64,000 nucleotides of DNA from G963676655 sp963676655 (GCA_963676655.2 CAXXKX010000005.1:372001-436000); one strand, 5' to 3'; shown: positions 53,001 through 63,443, numbered from the stretch's first letter. Numbers and translations: made by a program. The notes: generated by a model not told the origin, from the sequence alone.

Positions 53001-54290
53001 ATGTTTGCAGGAATTGAAAAAATGACAGAAGCGGATATTCTGAATGAGTTGATTTTGCTGGGGGAAAATTACACTCGACACAAGCGCCGCTGCCCCGGCT
53101 GCGAAGATGATGATTTGTTTCGCATCAATGTTGCCCGGGTAATTAATCATACCAGGTCCGGCCGTGAATTTCTCCAGTACGCCATGGATGGGGAGATTGC
53201 CGATATGCCGACTTGTCATCGAACATCATATTTTGAAGCCCTGGGTTCAACGCTTCGCCTTAAATATGTTGAAGATGTTTGCGGAGCCTTACTGAAACTG
53301 ATAAATGATTATCTTGAGTCTACCGGGACAGATTATCTTGCAGGTTTCCCCGAACTGAATAATCGTTTTGTCGGAGCCGGCGACGGGCATTCGATCAAAC
53401 ATGCGACGCATGAAAATAAAATCAACGGGAGTTATCCGGCAATGACCTGCATCTATATCCAGAACCTGCGGAACGGCCTGATAGATTTGATGGCGATGGT
53501 TACCAATCACCAAAGCTCCAAACCGCACGAATCGCCTGTTTTGAAGAAACACCTTGCTTCATATGCGGCAAAGCATCAATACATAAGGCCGCTTCTGGTC
53601 TATGACCGTGCGCTCGCCGATAAAGAATGCATCTCACTCATGCAGACTGCCGCCGGTAAGCATCCGTGGTCATTCGTGAGCCGATTAAAGGCGAATATGA
53701 AACCGGTTTTTAAACATCGCCAGCAATTTGATAGAAACGATCCGGTGAATGACGGCGTAAGCGCTTATTACATGATCGGACTTAGTAACGCCGGCACGGT
53801 CTGGTTGATTGAATATGTCGACCCGGAAACGAAAATTAAATATTCGTTCATCACCAATGATCCGACCTTGAGACCGGGAGTTGTGGCATTCCTTTACAAA
53901 ATCAGATGGAAACTGGAGAAAGTCTTTGATGTAACAAAAAATAAATTATTTGAACAGAAAGCCTGGGCTGAATCGTTAACGGCAAAAACAATGCAGGCGA
54001 ACATGACTGTTTTTACATATAACTTTATAGTACTGCTTGAAGCGGTTATCGGCAACATCAGCGGCAGCATCACTAAGAAAGTTGAAAAAAAACGAATTTA
54101 TTACCTGGCATCAAGGAGCAGAAAAGCCCAAAAACAAGGAAGAAAAGTTGCGACAGTTGAATTTATAATGCCGCATATGCATCAAATAACCTGTCAATTT
54201 ATACGATGCATCCGAAGTTGGATCAGGCGGAACTGTCCATTAATAAGCTTCCTGGATGTATTTAACAAACGCCTGTCAAGTTATATATAA
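53001..54290 (+). CDS. IS4-family DDE transposase
   Basis: Start taken at ATG 53001 behind GGAG. The frame is open upstream to 52914. About 429 residues. The catalytic acids are the first Asp in GAGDGHSIKHATHE, the second in LLVYDRALADKEC, and the Glu in the YREK-like motif YKIRWKLEKVFDVTKNKL. The gene appears intact. Its product catalyses cut-and-paste movement of its own element. It separates two small membrane-protein frames that may have belonged together or been damaged by the insertion. Confidence 0.88.
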   Translation: MFAGIEKMTEADILNELILLGENYTRHKRRCPGCEDDDLFRINVARVINHTRSGREFLQYAMDGEIADMPTCHRTSYFEALGSTLRLKYVEDVCGALLKLINDYLESTGTDYLAGFPELNNRFVGAGDGHSIKHATHENKINGSYPAMTCIYIQNLRNGLIDLMAMVTNHQSSKPHESPVLKKHLASYAAKHQYIRPLLVYDRALADKECISLMQTAAGKHPWSFVSRLKANMKPVFKHRQQFDRNDPVNDGVSAYYMIGLSNAGTVWLIEYVDPETKIKYSFITNDPTLRPGVVAFLYKIRWKLEKVFDVTKNKLFEQKAWAESLTAKTMQANMTVFTYNFIVLLEAVIGNISGSITKKVEKKRIYYLASRSRKAQKQGRKVATVEFIMPHMHQITCQFIRCIRSWIRRNCPLISFLDVFNKRLSSYI

Positions 54291-54466
54291 AAACAATCCC
54301 GGACACCGTTCGGGACAAGATATACATAACCTGCAACAATAAGCATAGCAAGAGGAAATTTATCTTTTGGGACGCCAACTTTATTGAGAACGGAACATAG
54401 CAACAAAAACGGAATTGAGAAACAGAAGAATGTCGTCAAGCTATGATCAACCGGCCTCAAATGCAT
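54281..54466 (-). pseudogene. Possible membrane-protein remnant at the insertion-sequence edge
   Basis: A 61-residue frame with two hydrophobic runs (LTTFFCFSIPFLLLCSVL and FPLAMLIVAGYVYLV) overlaps the transposase gene end by ten bases. Another hydrophobic stretch (NRIGVLLTFILVQVYL) occurs in a different frame just upstream, at about 54500-54550. Together they look like a small membrane-protein gene broken by a frameshift. They could also be chance frames in AT-rich DNA. Confidence 0.3.
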
Positions 54467-54582
54467 TACTCCTATTCCACTGAAGCGTTTTTCTTGCTTT
54501 TAAGTATACTTGAACAAGGATAAAAGTTAACAAAACTCCTATCCTGTTCAGGCAAATACATTTAAAAATCAAAGCAAACAGA

Positions 54583-57500
54583 TCACACCGAGGTAATATC
54601 CAACTCGTACTCGGTATTCTTTTTGCCCCGCCCTTTGTCTGCGGACAAGACTTCGACGTAATACAGGCCGGCATCCAGATTAAGGTTGTCCAGATGAGCT
54701 TCGCCAAACTTGAGCTTAGTCGTTTTGACCTTCTTCAGTTTACCTTTATCTTCATTCCACCGGTAAATGGTAAGTTTCGCGTTCTTATCTGTTCCGGTAA
54801 GATCAAAATCATAAGACGCTAGATCGGCAACTTCAAGCTGATAGTAGTCGCACGCATCGCCGAAACCGACGAACCCTGAAAGGCTGGCGTCCGGAGTAAT
54901 GGAGGTTGCGTCCTCGATACAATTATTATCAGTAGCTTCCGGGAAGAAATCACTGGTAATATCCATTACGTATTCCGTATTATATTTTCCAGCGCCTTTA
55001 TCGCCGGATATTATCTCAATATAATAGTTACCGTTATCAAGCATGATGTTATCGAAAACAGCCATCCATTCGCCGGCACTATTGTCATATTTTGATTTAG
55101 CACTCTTAATTTTTTTCAATGCGCCGCCGTCAAGCATTTCATAGAGGGAAACCTTAACTTTTGAATTCATTTGCGTAAACTCAAAATCAAATATCCCGGC
55201 TCCGTCAGTCAATTCAAAGTTATAGTAATCGTAACCGTCAGCCAATCCCACATATTCTTTGTATGAGTAGCCGTCGTCAACATTAATGGGATTTGCAAAG
55301 GCAAAATAATTACCAACCGTATCCCCGGTATTAAAGTACTCTGTTTCAGACCAGTCGCTTGTGTTGCCATAATTATCAACAGCCTTAACATGCCAATAAT
55401 AGAACCCATACGGCAGATCCCAGAGAGACACTTCACTATCATAAACCGTTTCACTGACAGCTCCGGTAAAACTACTTGTCCCGGCATATTCCAGTACATA
55501 TTCCTTTACTCCGCTGCCTGCATCGTTGGAATCGCCCCAATTGAGAATTACATCTCCTCCACTAATCTTTTCCGAGAGTCCGGAAGGCATAGCTGGCGCC
55601 GTCGAGTCAATAATAAAGCTGTCAACCGCGCTCCAGGCTGATTCGTTCAAGTTGTTGTCAACGGATTTTACCCGCCAATAATAAATAGCATCCGTTAGAT
55701 CAGTCATATCAAGATCACTGGAATTTGCGGTCTGAGTCGAAGCACCGGTAAAGTCAGAATTATCAGCAAATTCTATCACATAATTCATAATTCCGGTAAG
55801 ACCGTCGACCGAATCGCTCCAATCCAGGCTGACCGAATTTTTATCAATAACAGATGCAAGGCCTTCAGGCACAGATGCCGGAGTAATATCGACAAGGAAA
55901 CTACCGGTTGAACTCCATGCAGACTCATTACCGCTGTTATCTACAGACTTGACCCGCCAATAATAGTATGCATCAGCCAGGCCGGACAAAGCAACTTCGC
56001 TGGCGTCAACACTCAACGTGCTGGAACCGGAAAAATCTGCATTAACAGCGTATTCAACAATATACTCTTTTACTCCGGAGAGGTTGTCTGATGAATTCAA
56101 CCAGTCAAGCTCTGCATCCTGGCCGGTAACGGCCGCGAAAAGGCCGTTTGGCGTAGTAGCCGGGGTGGTGTCAATAGTAAAATATTCAATTGCGCTCCAT
56201 TCCGACTCATATCCTCCGCCATCCACCGCTTTAACCCGCCAGTAGTAAATCGCATCACTTAAAGAACTCAAGTCCAATTCACTGGATGCGGAGGTAACTG
56301 AAACAGCTCCGAATAACCCCGGACTGGTGGAGTATTCTACAATATATTCTTTCACCCCCGAAAGATTATCGGTGGAATCACTCCAATCCAGATCGGAAGA
56401 GTTTCCGTCAACACCCGCGGAAAGGCCTTCGGGCGTGGTCGGCGCGGTTATATCGACAATAAAGGCTTCAACATCGCTCCAGGTAGAAACATTACCGAAA
56501 TTATCTTCCGCCTTTACGCGCCAGTAATAGATTCCTTCCGCAAGACCGGAAATATTGAGTTCGCTTGACGCAACCGTCCGGGTAACGGCATTGACAAAAC
56601 CGGAGTTGTTAGCATACGAAACAGTATATTTTTTGAGGCCGCTTCCACCGTCATTATCGGCCGAATCAGCCCAGTCCAATGCAATATTGACGCCGGTAAT
56701 ATCTTCAACCAATCCGGTTGGAACATCCGGAGCGGTTAAATCCACGAGAAATGACTCACCAACGGTCCAAACTGATTCATTACCCGAATTGTCAACCGAC
56801 CGGACCCGCCAGTACCAGGTTCCATTGGTCAAACTGGAAATATTCAGCACACTGCTCAGAGTTGTTTGGGAAACCGGGCTTGAGAAATCAGCGGACAAAG
56901 AATATTCAACAGAGTACTCTTTTACTCCTGACACATTATCGGTTGAATCATTCCAGTCAAGTGCGGCGGTTCCGCCATTGACATCAACCGTTAAACCTGA
57001 TGGAGCGGAAGCAGGAGTGATATCAACGATAAAAGTTGAACTTGCACTCCAGGCTGACTCATTTCCATTATCATCCACCGCTTTAACCCGCCAGTAATAA
57101 GAATCATCAGCTAAAGCTGACAAATCAAGATCGCTGGAGGAGGCCGATAAAGTCGTTGCCGCAGTAAATGACGAGTTATCAGCGTACTGCAGAATATATC
57201 CGCTGAGGCCGCTGCCGCCGGTATTATCAGTAGAGTCGCTCCAGTCAAATGAAACATTGCTGCCATCAACCGATCCAGACAGGGAGTCAGGAACAGAAGG
57301 CGCGGTCACGTCTACCAGAAAACTGCCGCCGTCAACCCAGTCAGTCTCATTTTCAACTGCATCAATTGCCTTAACCCGCCAATACCAGGTCCCGTCAGTC
57401 AAGTCTGAAACACTGAGAAAACTTGTTGACGCAGACAGAGAAACAGCTCCTGAAAAACCGGCATTTTGCGAGTATTCAACAACATAAGACTCGACCCCTG

Positions 57501-59544
57501 AACCGCTGTCAGTAGAATCGTTCCAATCAAACGACACCTCGCCACCGGTTACATCCGCAGTGAGACCGGAAGGCAGGCTCGGGGGAATTTCATCCGCAAG
57601 CAGAACTTCAAATGATTGAACCGCACTCCATGCGCTTTGATTGCCGGCATAATCAAAGGCCTTGACACACCAATACCAGGTACCGTTACTGGAAAATTCC
57701 AACTCAGCATCACTGAAAGCGACCGTGACGTAAGTGGGGTTGGACAAAAGCGAGTCCTCTGAATAGGCCAGAACGTATCCCTTAACCCCGGTGCCAGCAT
57801 CTGTTGAATTATCCCAGTCAAACGAGATATTGACTTCGTCCACAATACTGCTTAGTCCGGTTGGAACACTTGGGGCCTGAGTATCAGGCGTATAAGTCTC
57901 AAACGAGGAGGAACTGCTCCACGAACTTATATTCCCGGCATTGTCGATAGCTCTCACCCTCCAGTAGTAAGTGTCGGCAGCAAGTCCGGACAGATCGATA
58001 TCGCTGGTGCTTACGATAGTATATACGGAGTTTGCAAAATTAGAATAAGTGGAATACGCCACCTCATATTCTTTAATCCCTGACTTGTTATCGGTCGAGT
58101 CATTCCAGTCCAGAGACACATCCAGTCCGCTTACCTGTTCAGTCAAGCCGGCCGGTACGCCTGGAGCCAGGGTATCTGGAATATCAATAGTGAATGAGTC
58201 GGTGGTACTCCATGCGGACTGATTTCCTTCATTATCCTCAGCTTTAACCCGCCAGTAATAAGTCCCGTCAGTCAATCCCGAAAGATCAAGTTCACTAATC
58301 GCAACCGTCGTCTGTGTCGCACTGGTGAACCCGGAATTGTCCGCATACTCGACAATGTACTGTTTCACTCCTGAATCATTATCCGTTGAATCCGCCCAGT
58401 CAAGCGACGCATCTCCCTCATCAACCGAGTCTGTCAAACCAGTCGGAACTGTTGGCGCCTCTGAGTCTCCAGGACTTATGGTAAAAGAATCAACAACGCT
58501 CCAATCGCTCTCGTTACCGGCTCCGTCTTCGGCCTTTACTCTCCAGTAATATGTCCCTTCGCTTAAGTTGTAAAGCGACAACTCGCTAACTGTAACTATC
58601 CTGGTAGCAACACTTTGAAAGAGCGAACTGGTGGAGTATTGTACAAGGTAACTGGATATCCCGCTAAGTTCATCCGTTGAATCCGCCCAGTCAAGCGCGA
58701 CATCATCATCGGCAACCTCATCAACCAGACCAGTCGGCACCGAAGGAGCAACCAGGTCATTCCAACCGTCAAAATCGGTTGGCGCAATGTTATATACAAT
58801 CTGGGCAATAATATCATATTCATCCGGCAAGTCACTCAAAGAATACCAACCGTCATCAGAGCCACCCCACCCCAAGTTAAAGTGAAAGGTATCAAGATCT
58901 GCATCATATCCGTCTATGATAACGGCATGTCGCGCATGATCCCCTGTGTCGGAAAACTTCTCAATTCCGACTAAAACGACACATCCGGAAGTAACATCAT
59001 CAACCAACTCATAATGCAAATCAAGCTGACTGGAGACCAGCAATCCGTCAGAATCATCCTCGTATGCCGTGACCGTAGCCGTTGTAAAACCGCACTCAAC
59101 CAGAAACTCCTGAGTATCATAAAAATTCGCCCCGGTTCCACCAGAGTCGTAATCGGAGTGTATTTTAACTCCAACGCCAAAACTAAGAGCAGCTATCTCA
59201 TCAGGATCAAAATTATATTCTATATCATCCAATTTGCTATTTAATTCAGTGAACGATAAAAAATCGTAAGTGCTGTAACTCGACCCATAAACCGGATAAA
59301 TGCCGCCATACATATAGAAATAATCAGAACTGTCAAATTCCAGCGAAGACACGGTCAAAGATATCCCGTATGTATTTTGCATTGTTCCCCAAAAATATAA
59401 AATCTGACTGGTAGCGGTTGCGACGCAACCGACATATGTTTCTCCATAGGCACTTGGAGTATACTCATTGTAGGTTATTGATGAATCAGATGAAATGGTC
59501 CAAGCCTGATTCCAGGTGTCAAAATTAATTAAATAATCAGCCAT
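54583..59544 (-). CDS. Giant modular protein: C10 peptidase, 12 FN3 repeats, two PPC-like modules
   Basis: This protein has 1,653 residues. Residues 1-255 are a C10 (streptopain/SpeB-like) cysteine peptidase core: Cys40 in YVGCVATATSQILYFWG, His206 in RHAVIIDGYDAD, then FHFNLGWGGSDDGWYSL. Residues about 266-1402 hold 12 fibronectin type III repeats of about 95 residues, each with a GL-x-LDWxDSTD core and YYWRVKAVDxxGNxSxWS. Residues about 1405-1653 hold two pre-peptidase-C-like modules ending in YYVEVLSADKGRGKKNTEY. The ATG follows AAGGGAG, and no signal peptide or pro-domain precedes the catalytic core, which is unusual for C10. Predicted role: surface or secreted proteolysis. Confidence 0.85.
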   Translation of the reverse strand: MADYLINFDTWNQAWTISSDSSITYNEYTPSAYGETYVGCVATATSQILYFWGTMQNTYGISLTVSSLEFDSSDYFYMYGGIYPVYGSSYSTYDFLSFTELNSKLDDIEYNFDPDEIAALSFGVGVKIHSDYDSGGTGANFYDTQEFLVECGFTTATVTAYEDDSDGLLVSSQLDLHYELVDDVTSGCVVLVGIEKFSDTGDHARHAVIIDGYDADLDTFHFNLGWGGSDDGWYSLSDLPDEYDIIAQIVYNIAPTDFDGWNDLVAPSVPTGLVDEVADDDVALDWADSTDELSGISSYLVQYSTSSLFQSVATRIVTVSELSLYNLSEGTYYWRVKAEDGAGNESDWSVVDSFTISPGDSEAPTVPTGLTDSVDEGDASLDWADSTDNDSGVKQYIVEYADNSGFTSATQTTVAISELDLSGLTDGTYYWRVKAEDNEGNQSAWSTTDSFTIDIPDTLAPGVPAGLTEQVSGLDVSLDWNDSTDNKSGIKEYEVAYSTYSNFANSVYTIVSTSDIDLSGLAADTYYWRVRAIDNAGNISSWSSSSSFETYTPDTQAPSVPTGLSSIVDEVNISFDWDNSTDAGTGVKGYVLAYSEDSLLSNPTYVTVAFSDAELEFSSNGTWYWCVKAFDYAGNQSAWSAVQSFEVLLADEIPPSLPSGLTADVTGGEVSFDWNDSTDSGSGVESYVVEYSQNAGFSGAVSLSASTSFLSVSDLTDGTWYWRVKAIDAVENETDWVDGGSFLVDVTAPSVPDSLSGSVDGSNVSFDWSDSTDNTGGSGLSGYILQYADNSSFTAATTLSASSSDLDLSALADDSYYWRVKAVDDNGNESAWSASSTFIVDITPASAPSGLTVDVNGGTAALDWNDSTDNVSGVKEYSVEYSLSADFSSPVSQTTLSSVLNISSLTNGTWYWRVRSVDNSGNESVWTVGESFLVDLTAPDVPTGLVEDITGVNIALDWADSADNDGGSGLKKYTVSYANNSGFVNAVTRTVASSELNISGLAEGIYYWRVKAEDNFGNVSTWSDVEAFIVDITAPTTPEGLSAGVDGNSSDLDWSDSTDNLSGVKEYIVEYSTSPGLFGAVSVTSASSELDLSSLSDAIYYWRVKAVDGGGYESEWSAIEYFTIDTTPATTPNGLFAAVTGQDAELDWLNSSDNLSGVKEYIVEYAVNADFSGSSTLSVDASEVALSGLADAYYYWRVKSVDNSGNESAWSSTGSFLVDITPASVPEGLASVIDKNSVSLDWSDSVDGLTGIMNYVIEFADNSDFTGASTQTANSSDLDMTDLTDAIYYWRVKSVDNNLNESAWSAVDSFIIDSTAPAMPSGLSEKISGGDVILNWGDSNDAGSGVKEYVLEYAGTSSFTGAVSETVYDSEVSLWDLPYGFYYWHVKAVDNYGNTSDWSETEYFNTGDTVGNYFAFANPINVDDGYSYKEYVGLADGYDYYNFELTDGAGIFDFEFTQMNSKVKVSLYEMLDGGALKKIKSAKSKYDNSAGEWMAVFDNIMLDNGNYYIEIISGDKGAGKYNTEYVMDITSDFFPEATDNNCIEDATSITPDASLSGFVGFGDACDYYQLEVADLASYDFDLTGTDKNAKLTIYRWNEDKGKLKKVKTTKLKFGEAHLDNLNLDAGLYYVEVLSADKGRGKKNTEYELDITSV

Positions 59545-59718
59545 GTTTTAATACTCCCTTGCTATGAACTCTCCCCGGACAAGTTAATAATTTATACTAA
59601 TGATAATATCCTCTACTATATTCAAGAATATTGACATATAGTATATGCACTTTGTTCCGTTGTCAAATAGAATAAGCCTGCAAAATATTCATTCCACCAA
59701 AAACTTGAAACTTTTTGT
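59545..59718. other. Intergenic between the two giant modular genes
   Basis: These 174 AT-rich bases show no terminator I can see. The TATACTATA-like words near 59635-59645 could belong to a promoter. Confidence 0.35.
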
Positions 59719-61848
59719 CTAAGCCAATGTAATATCGAGAGTATAATCGGTATTACATTTACCTTTTCCTTTGTCGCTCGCAAGAATTTCTATGTAGTAA
59801 TCCCCGGTGCCAAGCCATAAATCACTGATTGCGGCCTCGCCGTCCCGTAATGTGCAGTTAGCCAGTTTTTGCAATTTATTTTTTGCATCATTCCATTTAT
59901 AAATCGTCAGTTTGGCGTCTTTATCATCCCCTTGCAGAGCAAAATCATAAACCTCCACACTGTTTAACTGGAACATATAATAATCGTAAATATCGCCAAA
60001 GCCGACATAACCGGTAATTTCAGCGGAGTTGTCAACGAGTTCAGCGTCAATGTTCGTCGCCTGCTCCCTGGTATTATTCACTGTCGCTGCAGGAAAAATA
60101 TCAGCAAAAACCTCCAGATCGTAGTCCGTATTGCGTTTTCCGGCTCCGCGGTCTCCGGATAATACCTCAACATAATAATTGCCGACATCCATCATTATAT
60201 TTTGCAATGAGGCCGATATGGAATCTTCGATCGAATCATAAACCGTACTTTTTCCGACTATTTTTTTATACTTTTTAACCCCGTTTTTTTCTTCTTCTTT
60301 GTAAACGTTGATAACGCAACGTTCATCGAGATTAAACAGATCAAAATAAAATTCACCAGCCTGTGCAACGCTGAAACTGAAAACGTCCTGCGGATCGCCG
60401 AAGCCCACCCATTCGCTTACAAAAGCAACATTGTCCGTAAATACCAGATCTGCCGGACTGCCCTGCCCGGTTTTGAAATCAAACTCGTCCGCCGAAGCAT
60501 CCGGAAAAATCGTTCTGCCACCCCACAGCTCATAATTACTGTTATTCCTGCCATTGCCGCGATCACCGGACAAAACCTCTATATAATATGTTCCCACGTC
60601 AAGGGGGACAAATCCCGACCAGGTAAAATGTTGTTCCTGTTGAAAATCATAATAGTTGAAAGCCGTTCTAACCAACTGGTACGTAATATAACCTTTTGAA
60701 TTATCTTCACGATAAATTTTCAAATTAGTCCTTCTATCAAGGTCGCCAAGGTCAAAGAAAAACTCTGACGCTTTATCTACCGTGAATTTGTAGACATCCT
60801 GAGGATCGCCGAATCCAACCCAGCCGTTTTCAATAATTGAATTATATTCGAAAGACACCTCCGTCGGCGTCCCCTCTCCGGTCTTGAAATCAAAACCGTC
60901 CTGTGACGCATCGGGGAAATTATAGCTCTCTATAAACAAATCATAATCGGTGTTGCATTTGCCTTTACCTTTATCGCCGGACAAAACCTCAATATAATAT
61001 GTTCCGGCAGCTAAAGGAATTTCATTAATAACCGCATAAGTCTCGTTTTGGATCTTATCGTATTTAGCGCTGACGCTCTTTACCCGCTTATAGACCAGAT
61101 ACCCCCTGGAATAATCCTCTTCATAAATATTTACAACCGCCTTCGAAGAAAGATTATCCAGTTGTAAAGAGAAACCGGACGGTTTGTCAAGGCTAAGACA
61201 ATAGACATCCTGAGGATCGCCGAAGCCGACCCAATCGGAAATCAATACCTGATTATCCACCAATTCAATATCAGCGGCAGCGCCGTCGCCGGTTTTGAAA
61301 TCCAGTTCATCATCGCTTTTTGCCGGAAAATAATCAGGCGTTATGTCCAGAGTATAATCAGTATTGCATTTGCCTTTTCCATTGTCCCCGGATGCCACTT
61401 CGACATAGTAGGTACCAATCCCCAGCAAAACATCTCCGAATGCTGCCATAGTCTCACTGGTCACTTTATTCAGCTTCGCAGTGGCATTTTTAACTTTCTT
61501 GTATTTAACCTGCCCGTTAATGTCAATTTTCTGATAAAGACATAACTTTGCCTTTGCGTCGAGATCAGTCAGGGCAAAATCGAATACCCCGGCGGAAGTC
61601 ACATCAAATGTATAAAAATCAGCAGCATCGCCAATCCCGACATAATCGCTGTTGCTATAATCGTTTTCCACATCAATAGATAAAGCGTTTTGAAAAGAAT
61701 CTCCCGGCACGGATGCGAAAAAAGGCGGAGAAGAGCTGAAACTATTAAGCTCATTTTCATTGTTTGCGTCTACAACCGTCCCGGCGGCAACTGTCACTTT
61801 GAACTCTTCATACTCATCCGGATATACATCATTATCACTTATCGACAT
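59719..61848 (-). CDS. Protein of five tandem PPC-like modules
   Basis: Start at ATG 61848 (MSISDNDVYPDEY), preceded by GAGGAG. The frame continues 23 codons upstream without a better site. About 709 residues, no signal peptide. After a short acidic N-terminus come five modules of about 120 residues, each running VGFGDPQDVYxFxV - DLxxLDxRAxLxIY - YYVEVLSGDKGKGKCNTDY. The same module closes the C10 peptidase protein downstream, and both end within a few residues of the DYTLDI motif. The family resembles bacterial pre-peptidase C-terminal domains, found in secreted proteins. Predicted to be exported or a surface structure. Confidence 0.8.
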   Translation of the reverse strand: MSISDNDVYPDEYEEFKVTVAAGTVVDANNENELNSFSSSPPFFASVPGDSFQNALSIDVENDYSNSDYVGIGDAADFYTFDVTSAGVFDFALTDLDAKAKLCLYQKIDINGQVKYKKVKNATAKLNKVTSETMAAFGDVLLGIGTYYVEVASGDNGKGKCNTDYTLDITPDYFPAKSDDELDFKTGDGAAADIELVDNQVLISDWVGFGDPQDVYCLSLDKPSGFSLQLDNLSSKAVVNIYEEDYSRGYLVYKRVKSVSAKYDKIQNETYAVINEIPLAAGTYYIEVLSGDKGKGKCNTDYDLFIESYNFPDASQDGFDFKTGEGTPTEVSFEYNSIIENGWVGFGDPQDVYKFTVDKASEFFFDLGDLDRRTNLKIYREDNSKGYITYQLVRTAFNYYDFQQEQHFTWSGFVPLDVGTYYIEVLSGDRGNGRNNSNYELWGGRTIFPDASADEFDFKTGQGSPADLVFTDNVAFVSEWVGFGDPQDVFSFSVAQAGEFYFDLFNLDERCVINVYKEEEKNGVKKYKKIVGKSTVYDSIEDSISASLQNIMMDVGNYYVEVLSGDRGAGKRNTDYDLEVFADIFPAATVNNTREQATNIDAELVDNSAEITGYVGFGDIYDYYMFQLNSVEVYDFALQGDDKDAKLTIYKWNDAKNKLQKLANCTLRDGEAAISDLWLGTGDYYIEILASDKGKGKCNTDYTLDITLA

Positions 61849-62233
61849 AGCACTCCTCATATAAAAAAACAATAAAAAAATCATTCTAAGTTTACACAAA
61901 AAATGCTCAAAAGTCAAGCAAAAAAAATAAAATCATGACAATCCTCCGGCCCGGTTGCAGATGAGGACGGCACCGACAAAAAAAGAACTTATTTATAATT
62001 ATATCGCTCCGCGTCGTACGCGGACGTGGTCCAGCGACGGAACGCTTGCCAGCTGTCTCCAACGGGCGGAATATTGCGTAATTAATTGCGCGTCAAATAA
62101 TTTCACTCTCGAAAAGCGATATTGTAGAAAAATGCGTTTACAAATTTTTCAATAATGTTGAGCGTCCGAGCCGCTTTCCAGCGGTTCAACTTCTGCCTTG
62201 GCGGTACTTTTGTCAGTCCCGTCATAAGAACTG
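61849..62233. other. Intergenic, left part
   Basis: No gene is visible between the five-module gene and the palindromic repeat. The sequence is mixed in composition, with GC-rich words (CGCGTCGTACGCGGACG near 62012) that look like repeat or gene debris. Confidence 0.35.
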
Positions 62234-62338
62234 AGCGCTGAAAGCGCGACATATATTTAGTCCGGGGTGATTGAGCGTCAGCGATTGAACCCCGGGAAAC
62301 AGGTAAACATGTTTTGAGCCCTGTATGGGCGACACATA
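62234..62338 (-). repeat. Dispersed palindromic repeat, copy 2 (inverted)
   Basis: This is the reverse complement of the element at 26302-26404: AGCGCTGAAAGCGCGACATAT at the left, CCGGGGTGATTGAGCGTCAG and CGATTGAACCCCGGG in the middle, and GCCCTGTATGGGCGACA at the right. The two copies differ at scattered positions and in the length of one spacer. Confidence 0.85.
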
Positions 62339-62471
62339 AAAATTTCCACCTCAACCATTTTTTTGTTTACTTTTGCCATTGTTTTTTACGGAAGCCGTGG
62401 TATTTTTCAGTCTTTAATTAATTTGACTACTGAAAACCTTAATTCAAAATTATATAAATTCGGAGGAAGCT

Positions 62472-63443
62472 ATGGACCTGTTCCCGGTAAGACATAAGGA
62501 ACTTGAAGCAAAAATAACCGAATGGACCAACCTTTTGCCGGAAAAATTCAAACTGCATCACGTTGATGCCTATACCGGCCATAAAGTATATGCCATCGCC
62601 ATCTCAGACTTTTCCGTACCGGACGCCGGAAAAAAAGTCCATTATTTTTCTCAACCCCATGCCCATGAACCGGCCACCACCGCCGCCATGATAAATGTCA
62701 TCGAAGAACTGCTCGCCGGCAAAGACCTATACGGCAATCCAACTACCTTGGACCTCGATACCGTTCTGCAAAAAACAATCCTGATCTTCAACCCGATCGG
62801 CAATCCATCCGGACGCGACCGGGCCCCGGTCGACTGCTGGGACGGCTCGTACTGCGACAACGAGCGTTTCTGGTGCTGGATGCGCGGCGAGGATCCGGCC
62901 AATCCCGGCCATATGTGGGAACGCATCGGCGATTGGGATATCCGTAACTACAATGCCCCCGATCCGATCGGCATCGTCTATGAACAGATCGGGGAATTCC
63001 GCTATTGCGAACCCAACCGCTGCCGGGATTCGTCATATTTCAAACTGCTGCTGGCAATGGATAAACTTTACGGATTCGACGCGATTCTCGACCTGCATCA
63101 GTGCGAAATCATCGGCGACAACAACAATTGCACCATCCTGCTGCCACCGGACATCTGCATGGGCAACGCGGAAGCCGCCGCACGCAAAACCGCCTGGGGA
63201 CGCCAAATCTGTCTGGATTGGGCCGCCGATCCTGATCTTGATCCAGTACTCGAACCGGAAATGCTGTCATACACCGGTGTTCAGCGCCAGTATTTTCTCG
63301 ACAACTGGGGGGAACTGCACAAACGAATCGACATTGTCAATACGGAAATCAAAAACAACAGTCCGGAAATGACTCCGGCCATCCAGCTCAAAGCCCAAGC
63401 CATCGCCATCAGAAGCAGCATCAAGCGGCTACTTGACCTTTAA
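62472..63443 (+). CDS. M14-family zinc carboxypeptidase-like protein
   Basis: This 323-residue protein has no signal peptide. The zinc motif HxxE is seen as His63 and Glu66 in FSQPHAHEPATTAAM. A substrate-binding block, IFNPIGNPSGRDR, replaces the usual NPDG-R. The third zinc His is probably in ILDLHQCEIIGDNNNC near residue 210. AMINVIEELL after the zinc motif is also typical of M14. Related proteins remove C-terminal residues or act as amidases or deacylases. The substrate is unknown. SD GGAGGAAG. Confidence 0.8.
   Translation: MDLFPVRHKELEAKITEWTNLLPEKFKLHHVDAYTGHKVYAIAISDFSVPDAGKKVHYFSQPHAHEPATTAAMINVIEELLAGKDLYGNPTTLDLDTVLQKTILIFNPIGNPSGRDRAPVDCWDGSYCDNERFWCWMRGEDPANPGHMWERIGDWDIRNYNAPDPIGIVYEQIGEFRYCEPNRCRDSSYFKLLLAMDKLYGFDAILDLHQCEIIGDNNNCTILLPPDICMGNAEAAARKTAWGRQICLDWAADPDLDPVLEPEMLSYTGVQRQYFLDNWGELHKRIDIVNTEIKNNSPEMTPAIQLKAQAIAIRSSIKRLLDL

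Noticed and set aside
52650..54330. Complete IS4 element with defined ends
   Set aside because: No matching terminal inverted repeats or target duplication could be found by eye, so only the transposase gene is annotated.
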